A DNA stretch of 28,624 nt from an uncultured Clostridium sp. (GTDB lineage: Bacteria > Bacillota > Clostridia > TANB77 > CAG-508), in assembly GCA_946497905.1 (NCBI GenBank), contig CAMMMI010000008.1:1-28624 (forward strand). The letters are read 5' to 3'. Shown in pieces: positions 1-7,744 of the stretch. Position numbers and translations under genes: made by a program. The notes under the pieces are model-generated. The model made no database searches, had not been told where the DNA came from, and saw nothing but the letters and a program-made list of their open reading frames with translations. How positions within the stretch are numbered: position 1 is the first letter of the stretch; the number at the start of each line of letters is the position of its first letter.

Positions 1-14
1 TAAGTTAGCTCAAT

Positions 15-53
15 GGATAGAGACATTATTAAAAAAATTTCATGTCTTTATCC
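15..53 (+). repeat. Imperfect hairpin at the window edge
   Basis: GGATAGAGACAT (15-26) can pair with ATGTCTTTATCC (42-53) across a 15-nt A-rich loop, with one G-U wobble on the plus strand. No T-tract follows. The preceding bases TTAGCTCAATGGATAGAG resemble a tRNA D-arm, but no anticodon or T-arm follows. The remaining bases up to 121 hold no gene that I can see. Confidence 0.3.
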
Positions 54-121
54 TGCTATAAATAAAGCCATATGCAAGCTATTTTGATAATTCACTATTT
101 GCTTACATAATGGCTATTACT

Positions 122-769
122 CTATCTTCTCCTATATCTTCCACAAATACATCCTGTTCTTCCATCTGTGCTTGAATTTGGTATTACATTTACTCTAGCT
201 GATACTTGATTATTTGAATTATTATTACAACCGCATTGACAATTATCATCTGTTATTCCATTACTACCTAATGTAACTATTCCATCAATAGAAGTTGGAT
301 TAATATTATTTTGAGTTCTTCTATTACAACTATTATTACAATTACTACTAATTGTTAATAAATCATTACAATTACCATTTAAATCATTACTGCTTATTGT
401 AAGTATATCCCCATTATTTGAATTACCACATCTACTACTTATAGTAAGTAAATCATTTGATGTATCATTGTTACAATTGCACATATTGCAATTATTACAA
501 GTTCTACATCTTCTACAATTATTGTTATCACAATTTCTATTTAATATCTTACAAATAAAGCTCACAATTAACGCTGTTATAAAACTAATTATTGCATAAA
601 TGATTGCTAGAACTAAAACTATCAAATTATTTACAATAAATGTTACTATCAAAAAAATTGCAAAAACTATGCTTGCCACTAAAACTGGACATTTTAAAAT
701 TTTTTGTAATGCTATTGATATTATTATTATAGCTAGAGGTAAAGCAAAAAATACAAGTAAAATTTGCAT
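122..769 (-). CDS. Membrane-anchored Cys/Asn-rich repeat protein, unknown function
   Basis: Unrecognised protein of 215 aa. The N-terminus (MQILLVFFALPLAIIIISI onward) holds two or three hydrophobic segments over about 75 residues. The rest is hydrophilic, rich in Asn and Ser, with 17 cysteines, many as CxC or CxxC (CRRCRTCNNCNMCNC). Three copies of an [N/G]D[L/I]LTISS octapeptide lie in the middle, and the tail ends CICGRYRRR. I chose the ATG at 769 because AAAGGAG lies 10 nt upstream and the hydrophobic segment starts at once. An in-frame ATG at 820 behind AGAGGAG is possible and would add 17 residues. A TATAAT lies just upstream, near 840. The Cys pattern suggests metal binding or disulfides, which is inference only. 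Confidence 0.75.
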   Translation of the reverse strand: MQILLVFFALPLAIIIISIALQKILKCPVLVASIVFAIFLIVTFIVNNLIVLVLAIIYAIISFITALIVSFICKILNRNCDNNNCRRCRTCNNCNMCNCNNDTSNDLLTISSRCGNSNNGDILTISSNDLNGNCNDLLTISSNCNNSCNRRTQNNINPTSIDGIVTLGSNGITDDNCQCGCNNNSNNQVSARVNVIPNSSTDGRTGCICGRYRRR

Positions 770-872
770 AATTATTATACTCCTTTCCCAGGTATAAATC
801 TGATTAAAAATTGTAACCATATTCTCCTCTTAGTTTTATTATATTTTATGCTTTCTCTCATAAATTGGTTAA

Positions 873-912
873 CAAAAAAAGAAGAATTACAACCTATTTA
901 TAACTCTTCTTT
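873..912 (-). terminator. Intrinsic terminator of the rubrerythrin gene
   Basis: On the minus strand AAGAAGA-GTTATAA (911-898) pairs with TTGTAAT-TCTTCTT (892-879) around a 5-nt loop, and a run of T follows directly. It lies 16 nt past the rubrerythrin stop. Confidence 0.85.
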
Positions 913-926
913 CTTATTATCATTAA

Positions 927-1475
927 TTATTCAAAATATCTTTTTAGCAATCCTTCAAAACCTCTACCATGTCTTGCTTCATCCTTACACATTTCATGTA
1001 CTGTATCATGTATTGCATCATATCCTAATTCTTTTGCTCTTGTAGCTAATTCTTTTTTACCTTTACATGCTCCATATTCCGCTTCTGCTCTTAATTGAAC
1101 ATTCTTTTTAGTATCTGAATATACTACATCTCCTAATAACTCTGCAAATTTAGCAGCATGTTCTGCCTCTTCCAAAGCATATCTTTTAAATGCTTCTGCT
1201 ATTTCAGGATATCCATCTCTATCTGCTTGTCTGCTCATCGCAATATACATTCCTACTTCTGTACATTCACCCATAAAATTATCTTTTAAACCTTTTTCTA
1301 CTTCTTCGTCTAACCCTTGAGCTACTCCTATTCTGTGTTCATCTGCATAATTTTTTTCTTTGTTTTCGATTCTTTCTTCAAATTTATCTTTACTTGCTCC
1401 ACATTGTGGACATCTTTCTGGTGCTTCTTCCCCAAAATGAATATATCCACAAATTTTACATACATATGCTTTCAT
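927..1475 (-). CDS. Reverse rubrerythrin (N-terminal rubredoxin, C-terminal ferritin-like)
   Basis: Cytoplasmic non-heme iron protein of 182 aa, likely reducing hydrogen peroxide with electrons from an NAD(P)H:rubredoxin oxidoreductase. The N-terminal rubredoxin-type site uses C6, C9, C22 and C25 (CKICG ... CPQCG). The ferritin-like four-helix part follows, with iron-ligand motifs GECTEVGMY, EEAEHAAKF and the C-terminal DEARHGRGF. Classic rubrerythrin has the rubredoxin at the C-terminus. This reversed order matches the clostridial revRbr proteins, which are oxidative-stress induced and often under PerR. GGAGG lies 7 nt before the ATG, and the gene has its own promoter and terminator, so it is monocistronic. 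I see no convincing PerR box. Confidence 0.92.
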   Translation of the reverse strand: MKAYVCKICGYIHFGEEAPERCPQCGASKDKFEERIENKEKNYADEHRIGVAQGLDEEVEKGLKDNFMGECTEVGMYIAMSRQADRDGYPEIAEAFKRYALEEAEHAAKFAELLGDVVYSDTKKNVQLRAEAEYGACKGKKELATRAKELGYDAIHDTVHEMCKDEARHGRGFEGLLKRYFE

Positions 1476-1498
1476 ATCTATCCCTCCTACACCATATA

Positions 1499-1526
1499 AT
1501 TATATATTTATTTACAAATTTGTCAA
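1499..1526 (-). promoter_or_regulatory. Sigma-A promoter of the rubrerythrin gene
   Basis: TTGACA (1526-1521), a 16-nt spacer, then TATAAT (1504-1499) on the minus strand, about 25 nt upstream of the start codon. The spacer holds the palindrome ACAAATTTGT, whose role is unknown. Confidence 0.75.
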
Positions 1527-1623
1527 TATTTTTCATATAATTATTAAAAAACTATTTAATTTTCTATAATTTTATGATATACTTCATACAATTAATATTT
1601 TAAAATTTACTTGGAGGATTAAT

Positions 1624-1887
1624 ATGGAATTTAACAGATGTAGTAGATGTGGTAGTTTTTATTTATCTCAAGATAGCGTATGCCCTAAGTGTCTTGCTAA
1701 AGATAATTTAGAGTTTTCTACATTTAAAAATTATATTGAGGAAAATGGGTTAAATAATTCTTTGAATGATATTTCTGACCAAACAGGAATTTCACCTAAA
1801 AATTTAAATAGATTTTTAAGTTATGAAAACATGGAAAATAATATACAAACGAAAAAAAATATTTCTAAAAATATTACTAATTTATAA
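1624..1887 (+). CDS. Small zinc-ribbon/HTH protein resembling YvyF (TIGR03826)
   Basis: An 87-aa soluble protein. A four-cysteine zinc ribbon opens it (C6, C9, C20, C23; CSRCG ... CPKC). An acidic helical part follows with a helix-turn-helix look (LNDISDQTGISPKNLNRFL), then an Asn/Lys-rich tail. The zinc ribbon plus short HTH resembles the YvyF/TIGR03826 family found in flagellar operons of Bacillus and Clostridia, whose function is unclear. No flagellar genes are visible here, so the family call is by resemblance only. GGAGG sits 6 nt before the ATG. The gene is divergent from the rubrerythrin gene and upstream of tyrS. Confidence 0.75.
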   Translation: MEFNRCSRCGSFYLSQDSVCPKCLAKDNLEFSTFKNYIEENGLNNSLNDISDQTGISPKNLNRFLSYENMENNIQTKKNISKNITNL

Positions 1888-1954
1888 TTTTAAAACTATT
1901 ATTTATATAATAATATGCTTAAATGAATAGCAAAATGCAAATCTGTTCATTTAC

Positions 1955-1983
1955 ATAACTTCTTTTATTAATAAAGAAGTTAT
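1955..1983 (+). repeat. Perfect 11-bp hairpin in the tyrS leader
   Basis: ATAACTTCTTT (1955-1965) and AAAGAAGTTAT (1973-1983) are exact inverted repeats around a 7-nt loop. A weaker pair, AAATGAA/TTCATTT (1921-1927/1946-1952), lies just before. There is no T-tract, so this is not a classical terminator. There is no T-box consensus (AGGGTGG) although tyrS follows. It could be a processing site, the end of the preceding gene's transcript, or a leader structure. Confidence 0.5.
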
Positions 1984-2029
1984 CAAAATATATTAAAAAG
2001 CATTAAATTGCTTGAATGGGGGTTTTTCT

Positions 2030-3244
2030 ATGAGAAATGTTTTAGATATTTTAAATGAAAGGGATTATATTGAACAAATAACTCATCCTGAAGAATTAAG
2101 AGAATTGTTTAGCAAAGAGTCTGTTCCTTTTTATATAGGTATAGATCCTACAGCAGATAGTCTTCATGTTGGACATTTTGTATCATTAATGGTTGCTAGT
2201 CACTTACAAAAATGTGGTCATAAACCAATAATACTAGTTGGTGGAGGTACTGCTACTATAGGTGATCCATCAGGAAAAACAGATATGAGAAGAATGATGT
2301 CTCGTGAAGAAATAAATCACAATGTTGAATGTATAAAAAAACAAGTTGAAAGATTTGTTAGTTTTGAAGGAGAAAATAAAGCAATTATTGTTAATAATGC
2401 AGATTGGTTATTAAATTTAAATTTTGTTGAATTTATGCGTGAAATTGGTAGTTTATTTTCAGTTAATAGAATGTTAGCTGCAGAATGCTATAAACAAAGA
2501 ATGGAAAGTGGTTTGACATTTTTTGAATTAGGATATATGTTAATGCAATCTTATGACTTTTTACATTTATATAATGAATATGGTTGTAAATTACAAATTG
2601 GTGGAAATGATCAATGGTCAAATATTATAGGTGGTGTTGAATTAATCAGAAAAATTGGAAAAAATGATTCTTTTGGTTTAACATTTAAACTCCTTACAAC
2701 TAAAGAAGGAAAGAAAATGGGAAAAACTGAAAAAGGTGCTTTATGGTTAAATCCTGAAAAAACTTCACCTTATGAATTTTATCAATACTGGAGAAACATT
2801 GAAGATGATAGTATAGAAACTGTTTTAAAAGTTCTTACATTTTTACCAATTGAAAAAATCAACGAGTTGTGTTCTTTAAAAGATGAAGCTATTAATGAAG
2901 CTAAAAAAGTAGCTGCTTTTGAAATAACAAAACTTATTCATGGAGAAGAAGAAGCTAAAAAGGCTGAAGAAGCTTCAAATGCCCTATTTAATGGAACTGG
3001 AAGCCTAGATAATATGCCTACTACTAAAATTGATAATATTAATATTTCAATTTTAGATGCAATTGTTATTTCTGGATTAGCTCCATCAAAAAGCCAAGCT
3101 AGAACTTTAATTAGCCAAGGTGGAATTTCTGTAAATGACTCTGCTGTTAATGATTATAATTATACTCTTTCTGAGGATGATTTTAAAGATGGTTATGCAA
3201 TTTTGAAAAAAGGTAAAAAAGTTTTTCATAAATTGGAAAAATAA
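2030..3244 (+). CDS. tyrS: Tyrosyl-tRNA synthetase
   Basis: Class Ic aminoacyl-tRNA synthetase of 404 aa that charges tRNA-Tyr in the cytoplasm. It shows YIGIDPTADSLHVGH, with the HIGH-type motif HVGH at 46-49. The tyrosine and ATP site follows (GGGTATIGDPSG at 71-82, GGNDQWSNI at 191-199). The KMSKS loop is KMGKT at 229-233, and a C-terminal S4 RNA-binding domain runs from about 337. The length is that of a normal bacterial TyrRS. An in-frame TTG at 2012 exists, but GGGGG 7 nt before the ATG at 2030 and the MRNVLDILNERDY start decide for 2030. Translation is probably not controlled by a T-box, since none is visible in the 140-nt leader. Confidence 0.96.
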   Translation: MRNVLDILNERDYIEQITHPEELRELFSKESVPFYIGIDPTADSLHVGHFVSLMVASHLQKCGHKPIILVGGGTATIGDPSGKTDMRRMMSREEINHNVECIKKQVERFVSFEGENKAIIVNNADWLLNLNFVEFMREIGSLFSVNRMLAAECYKQRMESGLTFFELGYMLMQSYDFLHLYNEYGCKLQIGGNDQWSNIIGGVELIRKIGKNDSFGLTFKLLTTKEGKKMGKTEKGALWLNPEKTSPYEFYQYWRNIEDDSIETVLKVLTFLPIEKINELCSLKDEAINEAKKVAAFEITKLIHGEEEAKKAEEASNALFNGTGSLDNMPTTKIDNINISILDAIVISGLAPSKSQARTLISQGGISVNDSAVNDYNYTLSEDDFKDGYAILKKGKKVFHKLEK

Positions 3245-3254
3245 TTAGAAAAAT

Positions 3255-3317
3255 AAAAAGTAGATAAATTAATTCAATTTTGGACACGTTCCCAAATTGG
3301 TAATTATCTACTTTTTT
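3255..3317. terminator. Shared convergent terminator with a REP-like loop
   Basis: AAAAAGTAGATAA (3255-3267) pairs with TTATCTACTTTTT (3304-3316). It serves tyrS on the plus strand and the convergent DUF5665 gene, whose stop codon and last codons lie inside the right arm. The loop is filled by a REP-like repeat at 3275-3306. Confidence 0.8.
3275..3306 (+). repeat. REP-like palindromic repeat, copy 1
   Basis: CAATTTTGGACACGTTCCC followed by AAATTGGTAATTA. It is the same orientation and nearly the same sequence as copy 3 (9881-9912), and half-identical to copy 2 (9834-9871). Here it sits in the loop of a terminator. Confidence 0.7.
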
Positions 3318-3594
3318 GTACTATTGCTACTATATCTGCAATATATTCTCCTATTATTGGTATGTTTAAAGTAACTATCTTTTGCAATATTATTACTAGA
3401 ATCGCTGTTATTATAGTTACTCCTATTCCTATACCTACTCCTCTTGAGATTCCTGCAAAAAAGTTTCTAATAAACATTTCTTTTTTATTTCCTAATAAGT
3501 AACTTAATTCTATAAAATTTCCTTCTTGCATTATTTTATTTAATTGTTCTATTGATTTTTCTAATAAATTTATTTTTTTATTTTTTATAAACAT
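3304..3594 (-). CDS. DUF5665 membrane protein
   Basis: A 96-aa protein with a charged N-terminal helix (MFIKNKKINLLEKSIEQLNKIMQ) and a family-typical core, RNFFAGISRGVGIGIGVTIITAILVIILQKIV. A conserved end follows, PIIGEYIADIVAIVQKSR. This matches DUF5665, small Firmicutes proteins with one or two membrane segments and no known function. AAAGGTGG, 5 nt before the ATG at 3594, sets the start; a GTG 9 nt earlier lies inside that Shine-Dalgarno. The Shine-Dalgarno itself is in the 3' arm of a terminator-like hairpin after the UPF0182 gene, so expression may depend on how that stem folds. Confidence 0.8.
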   Translation of the reverse strand: MFIKNKKINLLEKSIEQLNKIMQEGNFIELSYLLGNKKEMFIRNFFAGISRGVGIGIGVTIITAILVIILQKIVTLNIPIIGEYIADIVAIVQKSR

Positions 3595-3637
3595 AAAAAC
3601 CACCTTTAATATCTCTTATATTATGGTGGTTTTTTTT
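3595..3637. terminator. Bidirectional terminator-like hairpin holding a Shine-Dalgarno
   Basis: ACCACC (3599-3604) and GGTGGT (3625-3630) form the outer stem, and TAATAT/ATATTA the inner stem. Eight T follow on the plus strand and four T on the minus strand, right before the DUF5665 ATG. The minus-strand 3' arm is the AGGTGG ribosome binding site of that gene. Confidence 0.65.
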
Positions 3638-3644
3638 ATGATTT

Positions 3645-6521
3645 TTATTCCTTATTTTGTATATCAGTTGTATTTGTTGTTTGCATATTCATATCTTCAT
3701 TTGACATTGTTTGCTCAAATTCTTCTTTCTTTTTATTTTCTTCATCTCTTAGCTTTTCTAATGATTCTATTAACTCTTGCAATTTTTTAATATCACTTCC
3801 CATTAATTCCCAATCATTATTTTGATTTGACTCTGTTAAGTTTTTATTAGCCTTTATTATTGCATCTATTATTCCTTCTATATCATCAGTATTTTCCACT
3901 TCTATATCTATTGCATATTGTGATAATAAATTAGATAATGCTTGTTGTAGTGTATCTCCTATTGCTACTTTATTCCCTGACGCTACTACTACTTTTTTAA
4001 GTATTGGAACATCTGATTCATTTAACATAGTCTGATATATTGGCTCTACATATAATAATGTATTTTCTACTGGAAGTACAATCATTTCTTTAGTTATTTT
4101 TGTTCCTGTAACATTTAATGCTTCTATTTCTGAAGAAATTGCTTCATCTTCTTCTATTTGCTTATCTAATTGCATTGGTCCTAATATATCACTATCTGCA
4201 GAGAATTTATATAATCTAAGAGTATTATCAGAACCATTTGTAGTTCCTACTAAATATGAAATGATATTTTGTTTTTCATCTGGTGTATATATTCTCATTA
4301 GACCTATTTCTTCACTATCATCTAATTTTACCATTGCATAATATGGTTCCATATATGTACCTGTAGATTTAGTAGATTTTACGCTATTATATTTTGCAAA
4401 ATCCCATACGTCATCAGCTCTATATAATACATCAGTTTTAACATTATGATATACTTTTAATATTTCTGCTTGTACATTATATAAAAATTCTGGATATACA
4501 AAATGTTTTGATATATCTTCTGATATTTGTTCATCTAAATCTATAAATAAATCTGGATATATATTTCTATATGCCATTGCAATTGGATCTGCTCTATCTG
4601 TAATATAAAATGACATTGTTCCATCATATGTGTCTATGATTACTTTTACTGAATTTCTAATATAATTTATATTTTCTCTCATTCCATCATGTTCTATACT
4701 AGTATATTGTGAATATGGATAACAATTTGATACTGTATATGCATCTAATACCCATACTAAATCTCCATTTTCTCTTACAACTGTATATGGATTTTCATCA
4801 TATATTAAGTATGGTAATGCTTTTTTTGCTCTTTTTATAATATCTCTATTTATCAAAATTTTACTATCATCTGATATTTCACTAGAAAATGCTAAATTTA
4901 AGTCTCCTTTTGTTATTCCTAAAACTAGTCTATCTAAAAATCCTAGTTGTAATCCAGCTTTTCCTGTATATGTTGATGTATAATCTTGTCCGTTTTCGTC
5001 TGTATAATCATATTCCTGTTTATTTTTTGCATTTGTTGCTATTGTTTCTTCTGTTTCTGTTCCAAAATAAATTCTTGGTTCTGTAGTTTTTAAGACTTCA
5101 TCTTGTCCTGAAACTTCTTTTTGTATATATTGAACATTTCCATTGTCATTACTTTGTGATGCTGAAACTGCTATTTGCCCTATACCATGTGTAAATTCAT
5201 ATGTTTTATTATTATATGTTCTTCCTGAACTTGTTATCTCTCTTGGTGCAATATACATTAGAGTATCTTTTCCATTTAATTCATATTTAGCCAAATTAGC
5301 ATTTCTATATGAAAAATATCCTGTTTCTGTTTGACTATTTTCAAGTGCTTTTAAAACTATATCTTTACTTATTATTGGTATATTATTTATTATATTTTCA
5401 TTATTATCTACTTCTTCTTTTGTAATTGTTCCTGAATCTTTTATATTTTTTTCTTCTATATTAATATCATATGCATCTTTTGTATTTGCTATATTTGCTG
5501 ATATATAGTCTCTTTCTTTATCTAACTCATTAGTATTTACATACACTAAATCGAATATAACCATAGCTAAAAATAGTACTACTAAATACGCTGGAATTAT
5601 AGCTAAATTTTTTAATACTTTTCCTGTATTTTGATTTTTAAAAGCTTTAATAGCTCTATATGCAAATATTATTATTACAAATGCAAATATTATATATCCC
5701 CATAATTTTATTGTACTTTCTGTTAATCCAGCTCCTATAATCTCTAAGTCTTCATTAACAGTTAGTATTTTCCCAAAAACCATACTTTGTATATTTAATA
5801 CTGTCATTATTGCTATTCCAATTGTTACTAACAAAATATTTCTTAATAATTTTTTCATAAAGATACTTTCTTTTAGCATTTTTCCTTCTACACCATCAAA
5901 ATATTTGTTAAAAACTATTATGTAATATAATGACATATATAATGATAATCCAATAACTAATATTATAAAATACATAACAAACATTTCTATTAATGGTTTT
6001 TGGAAAACATAGTATGATATATCCATATTAAAAATTGGGTCTTGTATTCCAAATGCTGTGTTTCCAGATATCAACATTATTTTTTGCATAAATACACTTG
6101 AAATTACAACACTTACAATTGCTGAGATTACTAATGCTAAAGATTTATTTAATAGCTTTGGCATTTGTTTTTTTTCTTTTTGAAAAAATGGCTGTAACCC
6201 CTTTCTTATTCCTCTATTTGTAAAATATACTATAAAATATAATATAACAAAATTTACTGCCATTATTGAATATTTAAATATTAAATTAGTATAAAATATA
6301 TTAGTATAGTTTTCTCCTAATTCTAAATATTCTAAGTAACTCCCCCTTAATTGTATATAACTTACTATAGCAAATATTGCAATAAATAATAATACTAGTA
6401 ACATCCTTGTTTTACTTTTTTTAGATTTATGAAATTTTTTTGTTTCTTTTGTATTTACAGTATCAATTATTGTTTCTTGTTTTTCTTCTTTTGGAATATT
6501 TGTTTCTTTACTATTGCTCAA
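3645..6521 (-). CDS. UPF0182 family large membrane protein
   Basis: A 958-aa member of the UPF0182/COG1615 family (function unknown). After a charged cytoplasmic N-terminus (about 40 residues) come about seven hydrophobic segments spread over the first 320 residues. Then follows a large, presumably extracytoplasmic region with family-typical stretches (ITSSGRTYNNKTYEFTHGIG, YPYSQYTSIEHDGMRENINYIRNSVKVIIDTYDG, ADPIAMAYRNIYPDLF). The C-terminus is acidic and coiled-coil-like. The start is TTG at 6521 because AAGGAGG lies 8 nt before it; the ATG 30 nt upstream has no such site. It follows ftsY by 50 nt, so the two are probably co-transcribed. Confidence 0.9.
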   Translation of the reverse strand: MSNSKETNIPKEEKQETIIDTVNTKETKKFHKSKKSKTRMLLVLLFIAIFAIVSYIQLRGSYLEYLELGENYTNIFYTNLIFKYSIMAVNFVILYFIVYFTNRGIRKGLQPFFQKEKKQMPKLLNKSLALVISAIVSVVISSVFMQKIMLISGNTAFGIQDPIFNMDISYYVFQKPLIEMFVMYFIILVIGLSLYMSLYYIIVFNKYFDGVEGKMLKESIFMKKLLRNILLVTIGIAIMTVLNIQSMVFGKILTVNEDLEIIGAGLTESTIKLWGYIIFAFVIIIFAYRAIKAFKNQNTGKVLKNLAIIPAYLVVLFLAMVIFDLVYVNTNELDKERDYISANIANTKDAYDINIEEKNIKDSGTITKEEVDNNENIINNIPIISKDIVLKALENSQTETGYFSYRNANLAKYELNGKDTLMYIAPREITSSGRTYNNKTYEFTHGIGQIAVSASQSNDNGNVQYIQKEVSGQDEVLKTTEPRIYFGTETEETIATNAKNKQEYDYTDENGQDYTSTYTGKAGLQLGFLDRLVLGITKGDLNLAFSSEISDDSKILINRDIIKRAKKALPYLIYDENPYTVVRENGDLVWVLDAYTVSNCYPYSQYTSIEHDGMRENINYIRNSVKVIIDTYDGTMSFYITDRADPIAMAYRNIYPDLFIDLDEQISEDISKHFVYPEFLYNVQAEILKVYHNVKTDVLYRADDVWDFAKYNSVKSTKSTGTYMEPYYAMVKLDDSEEIGLMRIYTPDEKQNIISYLVGTTNGSDNTLRLYKFSADSDILGPMQLDKQIEEDEAISSEIEALNVTGTKITKEMIVLPVENTLLYVEPIYQTMLNESDVPILKKVVVASGNKVAIGDTLQQALSNLLSQYAIDIEVENTDDIEGIIDAIIKANKNLTESNQNNDWELMGSDIKKLQELIESLEKLRDEENKKKEEFEQTMSNEDMNMQTTNTTDIQNKE

Positions 6522-6571
6522 TATTTCTACCTCCTTAGAAAATATAATCATATGAAAATAATTAATATTAG

Positions 6572-7477
6572 CTAGATTATAGCTTTTACAAAATCCTCAG
6601 AATTAAATATTTCCATATCATCTATTTGCTCCCCTACACCTATAAATTTTACAGGTATTTTATTTTCTTCTACAATTCCTATAACTACTCCACCTTTTGC
6701 TGTTCCATCTAATTTTGTTAAAACTAATCCTGTAATATCTGTTTCTTCTTTAAAAGCTTTAACTTGTGAAATTGCATTTTGTCCAGTTGTTCCATCTAAT
6801 ACAAGTAGTACTTCTTTGTCTGAGTCTGGCATTTCTTTATTTATTACTTTTTGTATTTTATTTAGCTCATCCATCAAGTATTTTTTATTATGCAACCTTC
6901 CTGCTGTATCAACTATTAAAACATCAGCTGATTTTTCTTTTGTCATTTTTATTGCATCATATACAACAGAAGCAGGGTCTACTCCTTCATCTCTTTTAAC
7001 TATATCTGCTCCAGCTCTTTTAGCCCAAATCTCTAATTGCTCTACTGCTGCCGCACGAAATGTATCTGCTGCTGCAACTACTACTTTTTTACCATCTTTA
7101 GCTAACCTATTTGCAATCTTTCCAATAGATGTTGTTTTTCCTACTCCATTTACACCTACTACTAAAATTACCGATGGTTTTGTATTTAAATGTAGATTTA
7201 TATCTGTTACATCTAATATTTTCTTCATTTCTTCTCTTAGTGCTTGTCTTACGTCTTCTTCATCTTGTATTTTTTCTTTTTTTATTCTTTCTCTTAAACT
7301 ATTTATTATTTTTACTGATGTATCCATTCCTATATCTGACATAATTAATATTTCTTCTAATTCATCCAAAAAATCCTCGTCTACTTTTCTGAAATTACTA
7401 AATACATTGTTTATTTTTTCGTCTATTGATTTTTTTGTTTTGTTCATTCCTTGTTTTAATTTTTCAAAAAAACCCAT
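6572..7477 (-). CDS. ftsY: Signal recognition particle receptor FtsY
   Basis: The SRP receptor GTPase, 301 aa, which docks SRP-bound ribosomes at the membrane translocon. A short N-terminal helical bundle (NG-type N domain) is followed by the G domain. G1 is GVNGVGKTT (108-116), then DTFRAAAVEQL (138-148), DTAGRLHNKK (190-199), TKLD (254-257) and the closing GTAKGG (258-263). It lacks the long acidic A domain of E. coli FtsY, as is usual in Bacillota. The only strong AGGAGG (7519-7514) is 36 nt upstream, separated by a 9-codon open frame and a hairpin, so initiation at 7477 is unusual. It heads an operon with the UPF0182 gene. Confidence 0.95.
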   Translation of the reverse strand: MGFFEKLKQGMNKTKKSIDEKINNVFSNFRKVDEDFLDELEEILIMSDIGMDTSVKIINSLRERIKKEKIQDEEDVRQALREEMKKILDVTDINLHLNTKPSVILVVGVNGVGKTTSIGKIANRLAKDGKKVVVAAADTFRAAAVEQLEIWAKRAGADIVKRDEGVDPASVVYDAIKMTKEKSADVLIVDTAGRLHNKKYLMDELNKIQKVINKEMPDSDKEVLLVLDGTTGQNAISQVKAFKEETDITGLVLTKLDGTAKGGVVIGIVEENKIPVKFIGVGEQIDDMEIFNSEDFVKAII

Positions 7478-7481
7478 TATC

Positions 7482-7511
7482 TTAGTTTATGTTGGATTCT
7501 ATTTCCAACAT
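7482..7511 (-). promoter_or_regulatory. Leader uORF and hairpin before ftsY
   Basis: AGGAGG (7519-7514) is followed after 2 nt by ATG (7511), a 9-codon frame (MLEIESNIN) and TAA, which ends 4 nt before the ftsY ATG. TCCAAC/GTTGGA (7504-7509/7491-7496) form a hairpin inside it. Either a coupled leader peptide or a stem that brings the Shine-Dalgarno near the ftsY start. Confidence 0.4.
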
Positions 7512-7541
7512 CTCCTCCTTTTCTAAAAAATTTGCATTATT

Positions 7542-7550
7542 ATTGTATCA
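7542..7550 (-). promoter_or_regulatory. Extended -10 element for ftsY (putative)
   Basis: TGATACAAT on the minus strand is a TG-n-TACAAT extended -10, about 65 nt upstream of ftsY. No good -35 is seen at the right distance. Confidence 0.4.
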
Positions 7551-7611
7551 TATATATGTATATTTTTCCAGTAATTCTGTGTTTTTTTAATATTTTTAGT
7601 TTAAAATCCAC

Positions 7612-7653
7612 ATTAAAAACTACTCCTAATTTATTTGTTATTAGAAGTAGTTT
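7612..7653 (-). terminator. Intrinsic terminator after the surface protein operon
   Basis: On the minus strand AAACTACTTCTAAT (7653-7640) pairs with ATTAGGAGTAGTTT (7630-7617), with one U-G wobble, and TTT follows. The wobble keeps the stem only in the minus-strand transcript, which fits the sortase/surface-protein operon. Confidence 0.8.
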
Positions 7654-7698
7654 GGTTTTATTTTATAGATTAAATTTTTTGATAAAAAATTAGAAAGA

Positions 7699-7737
7699 AC
7701 AATAGCGGGCTTTTTTAAACATTTTCTCTGTTATTGT
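7699..7737 (-). repeat. Short inverted repeat just past the surface protein gene
   Basis: ACAATA (7737-7732 on the minus strand) can pair with TATTGT (7704-7699) over a 27-nt loop, with T-rich sequence after it. Weak; it may be an extra terminator or chance. Confidence 0.3.
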
Positions 7738-7744
7738 ATAAATA

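Noticed and set aside
1..60. tRNA gene suggested by TTAGCTCAATGGATAGAG
   Set aside because: Only a D-arm-like stretch is present; no anticodon arm, T-arm or acceptor pairing follows. The next bases form a different hairpin.
350..480. CRISPR-like or tandem DNA repeats in the Cys-rich gene
   Set aside because: The repeats are protein-level octapeptides with variable spacing, not uniform repeats with unique spacers.
1490..1530. PerR box in the rubrerythrin promoter
   Set aside because: The short AT palindromes there do not match the 15-bp TTATAAT-N-ATTATAA pattern well enough.
1888..2029. T-box riboswitch before tyrS
   Set aside because: No AGGGTGG T-box sequence or terminator/antiterminator pair with a U-run; only a simple 11-bp hairpin.
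6816..7526. 236-aa open frame antisense to ftsY
   Set aside because: Low-complexity Ser/Phe/Leu-rich translation of the complementary strand of a certain gene; no ribosome binding site.
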